A DNA stretch of 8,399 bases. It comes from Lachnospiraceae bacterium. GTDB taxonomy: Bacteria; Bacillota; Clostridia; Lachnospirales; Lachnospiraceae. Under the pieces are notes generated by a model, which was given only the letters and a program-made list of their open reading frames with translations, ran no database searches and had not been told where the DNA came from. A program made the translations under genes and the position numbers. Location: contig DOVL01000217.1 in the NCBI GenBank assembly GCA_003520105.1, positions 1-8,399 on the forward strand. The letters are read 5' to 3'. Positions 6,943 to 8,399 of this stretch are shown here, in pieces. Position 1 is the stretch's first letter; the number at the start of each line of letters is the position of its first letter.

Positions 6943-6968
6943 AAGAATAATCATTATAAAGCTAATCT

Positions 6969-7751
6969 TTAACCCAGCGCCACATCAAGAGCCATCATCA
7001 AAGTGAAGCCAACCGCAAACATCACAACACCTATATTGGAATGTTCTCCCTCAGACATCTCGGGTATAAGTTCTTCAACAACAACATACATCATTGCTCC
7101 TGCCGCAAAGCTGAGCAGGTAAGGCATTGCCGGAACTATAAATCCGACAGCAAGTATAGTAAGGAGGCCAAATACAGGTTCAACAGCCCCTGATAGAACT
7201 CCATAGAAAAAAGCCTTCTTCTTACTTCTTCCCTCCGCTGCGAGCGGCATGGATATGATCGCACCTTCCGGGAAATTTTGTATGGCAATACCAAGAGAAA
7301 GTGCCATGGCAGCTCCGGCTGTGATACTTACTTCTCCGGACTTATATCCTGCATAAACCACACCGACTGCCATTCCTTCAGGTATATTATGCAGAGTTAC
7401 CGCCAGAACCATCATTGTTGTCCTGGCCAGCTTACTCTTGGGACCTTCAGCCTTATCTGTATTCATGTGAAGATGAGGGATAACTGAATCAAGTAACAGA
7501 AGAAAGAGTATTCCTGCCCAAAAGCCCAGAAATGCCGGAACAAATGCCAGCTTTTTCATATTTGATGACTGTTCCATCGCAGGCACCAGAAGACTCCATA
7601 TAGACGCCGCTACCATAACACCGGAGGCAAATCCCGTAAGTGCTCTCTCTATCTGCCTGTTCATCTGTTTCTTCATCAGAAATACACAGCCCGCGCCCAA
7701 TGATGTTCCGAGAAATGGAATTATTAATCCTATGATAATACTTCGATTCAT
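6969..7751 (-). CDS. ZIP-family (ZupT/GufA-like) divalent metal transporter
   Basis: This 260-aa integral membrane protein would import divalent metals such as zinc, iron or manganese; the sequence does not decide which. Its start is supported by GGAGAAG directly upstream. About eight hydrophobic segments are visible. The metal-binding helix pair is clear: TLHNIPEGMAVG (119-130; His121, Asn122, Glu125) and IAIQNFPEGAIISMPLAAEG (155-174; Asn159, Glu162). The loop before it holds a His-containing stretch, PHLHM (92-96), and a third acidic motif EELIPEM lies at 226-232. The NFPEGA second motif, with Asn where other ZIPs have His, is typical of the GufA/ZupT-like bacterial subgroup. It is expressed alone: its own promoter and palindrome lie upstream and a terminator follows. 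That palindrome suggests repression by a metal-sensing regulator. Confidence 0.95.
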   Translation of the reverse strand: MNRSIIIGLIIPFLGTSLGAGCVFLMKKQMNRQIERALTGFASGVMVAASIWSLLVPAMEQSSNMKKLAFVPAFLGFWAGILFLLLLDSVIPHLHMNTDKAEGPKSKLARTTMMVLAVTLHNIPEGMAVGVVYAGYKSGEVSITAGAAMALSLGIAIQNFPEGAIISMPLAAEGRSKKKAFFYGVLSGAVEPVFGLLTILAVGFIVPAMPYLLSFAAGAMMYVVVEELIPEMSEGEHSNIGVVMFAVGFTLMMALDVALG

Positions 7752-7769
7752 CGCTTCTCCATTCTTTTA

Positions 7770-7785
7770 GTTAGTTATATCTAAC
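7770..7785. promoter_or_regulatory. Palindromic operator at the transporter transcription start
   Basis: GTTAGTTATATCTAAC has perfect GTTAG/CTAAC arms with a 6-bp AT centre. It covers roughly +1 to +16 of the transcript predicted from the promoter at 7793-7821. The TTAG...CTAA layout resembles sites of the DtxR/MntR/IdeR family of metal-dependent repressors, which fits a metal importer; the regulator's identity is inference. Confidence 0.5.
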
Positions 7786-7792
7786 CCCGTAT

Positions 7793-7821
7793 ATCGTAAG
7801 CCTAAGCGATGTATTTGTCAA
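7793..7821 (-). promoter_or_regulatory. Promoter of the ZIP transporter gene
   Basis: On the minus strand a consensus TTGACA (7816-7821) is followed after 17 nt by TACGAT (7793-7798). Transcription would start near 7786, about 35 nt before the ATG at 7751. Confidence 0.65.
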
Positions 7822-7859
7822 ACCATATTTATACTTTATAGCACTCTCCGCCTTTGTTA

Positions 7860-7890
7860 ATATAAAAATGAATCTTGTTTCATTTTATAT
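7860..7890. repeat. AT-rich inverted repeat
   Basis: ATATAAAAATGAA (7860-7872) is complementary to TTCATTTTATAT (7879-7890), giving 12 base pairs with one bulged A and a 6-nt loop. It lies upstream of the transporter promoter and has no T-tract, so a terminator role is unlikely. It may be a protein-binding site or an mRNA end structure. Confidence 0.4.
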
Positions 7891-8076
7891 CCGTCCTTTG
7901 TGATTATCCTCTACGGACTGACAATAATATCAAAGCAGAATACTAAGCAAGCGCTCTTCCGAGATCCTTGCATTCCTCGATTGCTGTTTCATCTGGTGTA
8001 TAGTTCGCCATAACTCCATCATTTTTTCACACATCCCCGGAGAGGGGGTTATATGACAGAAACATTGGTTTCTGAT

Positions 8077-8122
8077 CGTAAAACACATATCGCGGTTAGC
8101 TCCCAGAGACATAACCGCGATA
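8077..8122 (-). terminator. Probable terminator of the enolase gene
   Basis: A perfect 11-bp stem TATCGCGGTTA/TAACCGCGATA (8088-8098 and 8112-8122) has a 13-nt loop and is followed on the minus strand by ATGTGTTTTA. It lies 35 nt after the enolase stop, preceded by a smaller hairpin TGTCTT/AAGACA (8131-8148). The stem is strong but the T-tract is short, so termination may be incomplete or the structure may mainly protect the 3' end. Confidence 0.5.
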
Positions 8123-8156
8123 GTGATGCTTGTCTTATATACAAGACATATGATCT

Positions 8157-8399
<243 letters not shown>

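Larger units (their letters stand above)
7822..8156. other. Non-coding gap between enolase and the ZIP transporter promoter
   Basis: This stretch holds no convincing gene. It contains an AT-rich inverted repeat (7860-7890), a short CCCC/GGGG hairpin (8034-8048) and two hairpins just after enolase (8088-8122 and 8131-8148). Small open frames exist on both strands: 60 codons at 7930-8112 minus, whose start falls in a hairpin; 22 codons at 7943-8011 minus; and 60 codons at 8053-8235 plus, antisense to the enolase end. None has homology that I recognise. Confidence 0.5.

Noticed and set aside
7930..8112. 60-codon minus-strand frame after enolase
   Set aside because: Its ATG falls within the arm of the enolase terminator hairpin, it has no ribosome site with sensible spacing, and the composition (many Met, Cys, Gln, Arg) resembles no family I know.

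Overview
The window looks like a piece of chromosome from an anaerobic, low-to-moderate GC Firmicute, most likely a Lachnospiraceae (Butyrivibrio/Roseburia-like) bacterium. This rests on the oxygen-independent cobalamin (cbi) pathway genes, A/G-rich Shine-Dalgarno sequences, a MocR-type regulator with a Firmicute-style core, and overall protein style. The genus is an inference and cannot be fixed from the sequence alone.

Positions 1-5868, all on the minus strand, form a cobalamin block. In transcription order it reads cobD (L-threonine-O-3-phosphate decarboxylase, lower-ligand linker), a MocR-family regulator that is C-terminally short and has lost its PLP lysine, cbiC (cobalt-precorrin-8 methylmutase), cbiD (C1 methyltransferase), and a cbiF-cbiG fusion cut by the left edge of the window. 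CbiF, CbiG and CbiD catalyse three consecutive corrin-ring steps; CbiC acts later and CobD supplies aminopropanol phosphate for the nucleotide loop. Gaps between the genes are about 90-130 nt, which is loose for an operon, but all genes point the same way and no convincing terminator separates them. Both CobD and CbiD carry extra polar, low-complexity insertions. I see no cobalamin riboswitch in the window.

Positions 5869-6252 are a regulatory region. It holds a good promoter whose -10 box abuts the longest possible cobD start, a 35-codon basic small ORF with its own ribosome binding site (minus strand), and a 16-bp palindrome ahead of a plus-strand TetR-family regulator gene (6253-6807). The layout suggests that the TetR protein regulates itself and possibly the minus-strand genes.

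Positions 6808-8399: a bidirectional hairpin terminator separates tetR from a convergent ZIP-family metal transporter gene (6969-7751, minus). That gene has a clear promoter with a palindrome at the expected transcription start, resembling sites bound by metal-sensing repressors. A roughly 400-nt gap with several inverted repeats follows, and the window ends in the 3' part of an enolase gene (minus). Apart from the cobalamin block this is ordinary chromosomal housekeeping sequence: no mobile element, CRISPR array, rRNA or tRNA was seen. The most unusual items are the degenerate MocR regulator inside the B12 cluster, the CbiF-CbiG fusion, the unrecognised small ORF, and the candidate metal-responsive operator.
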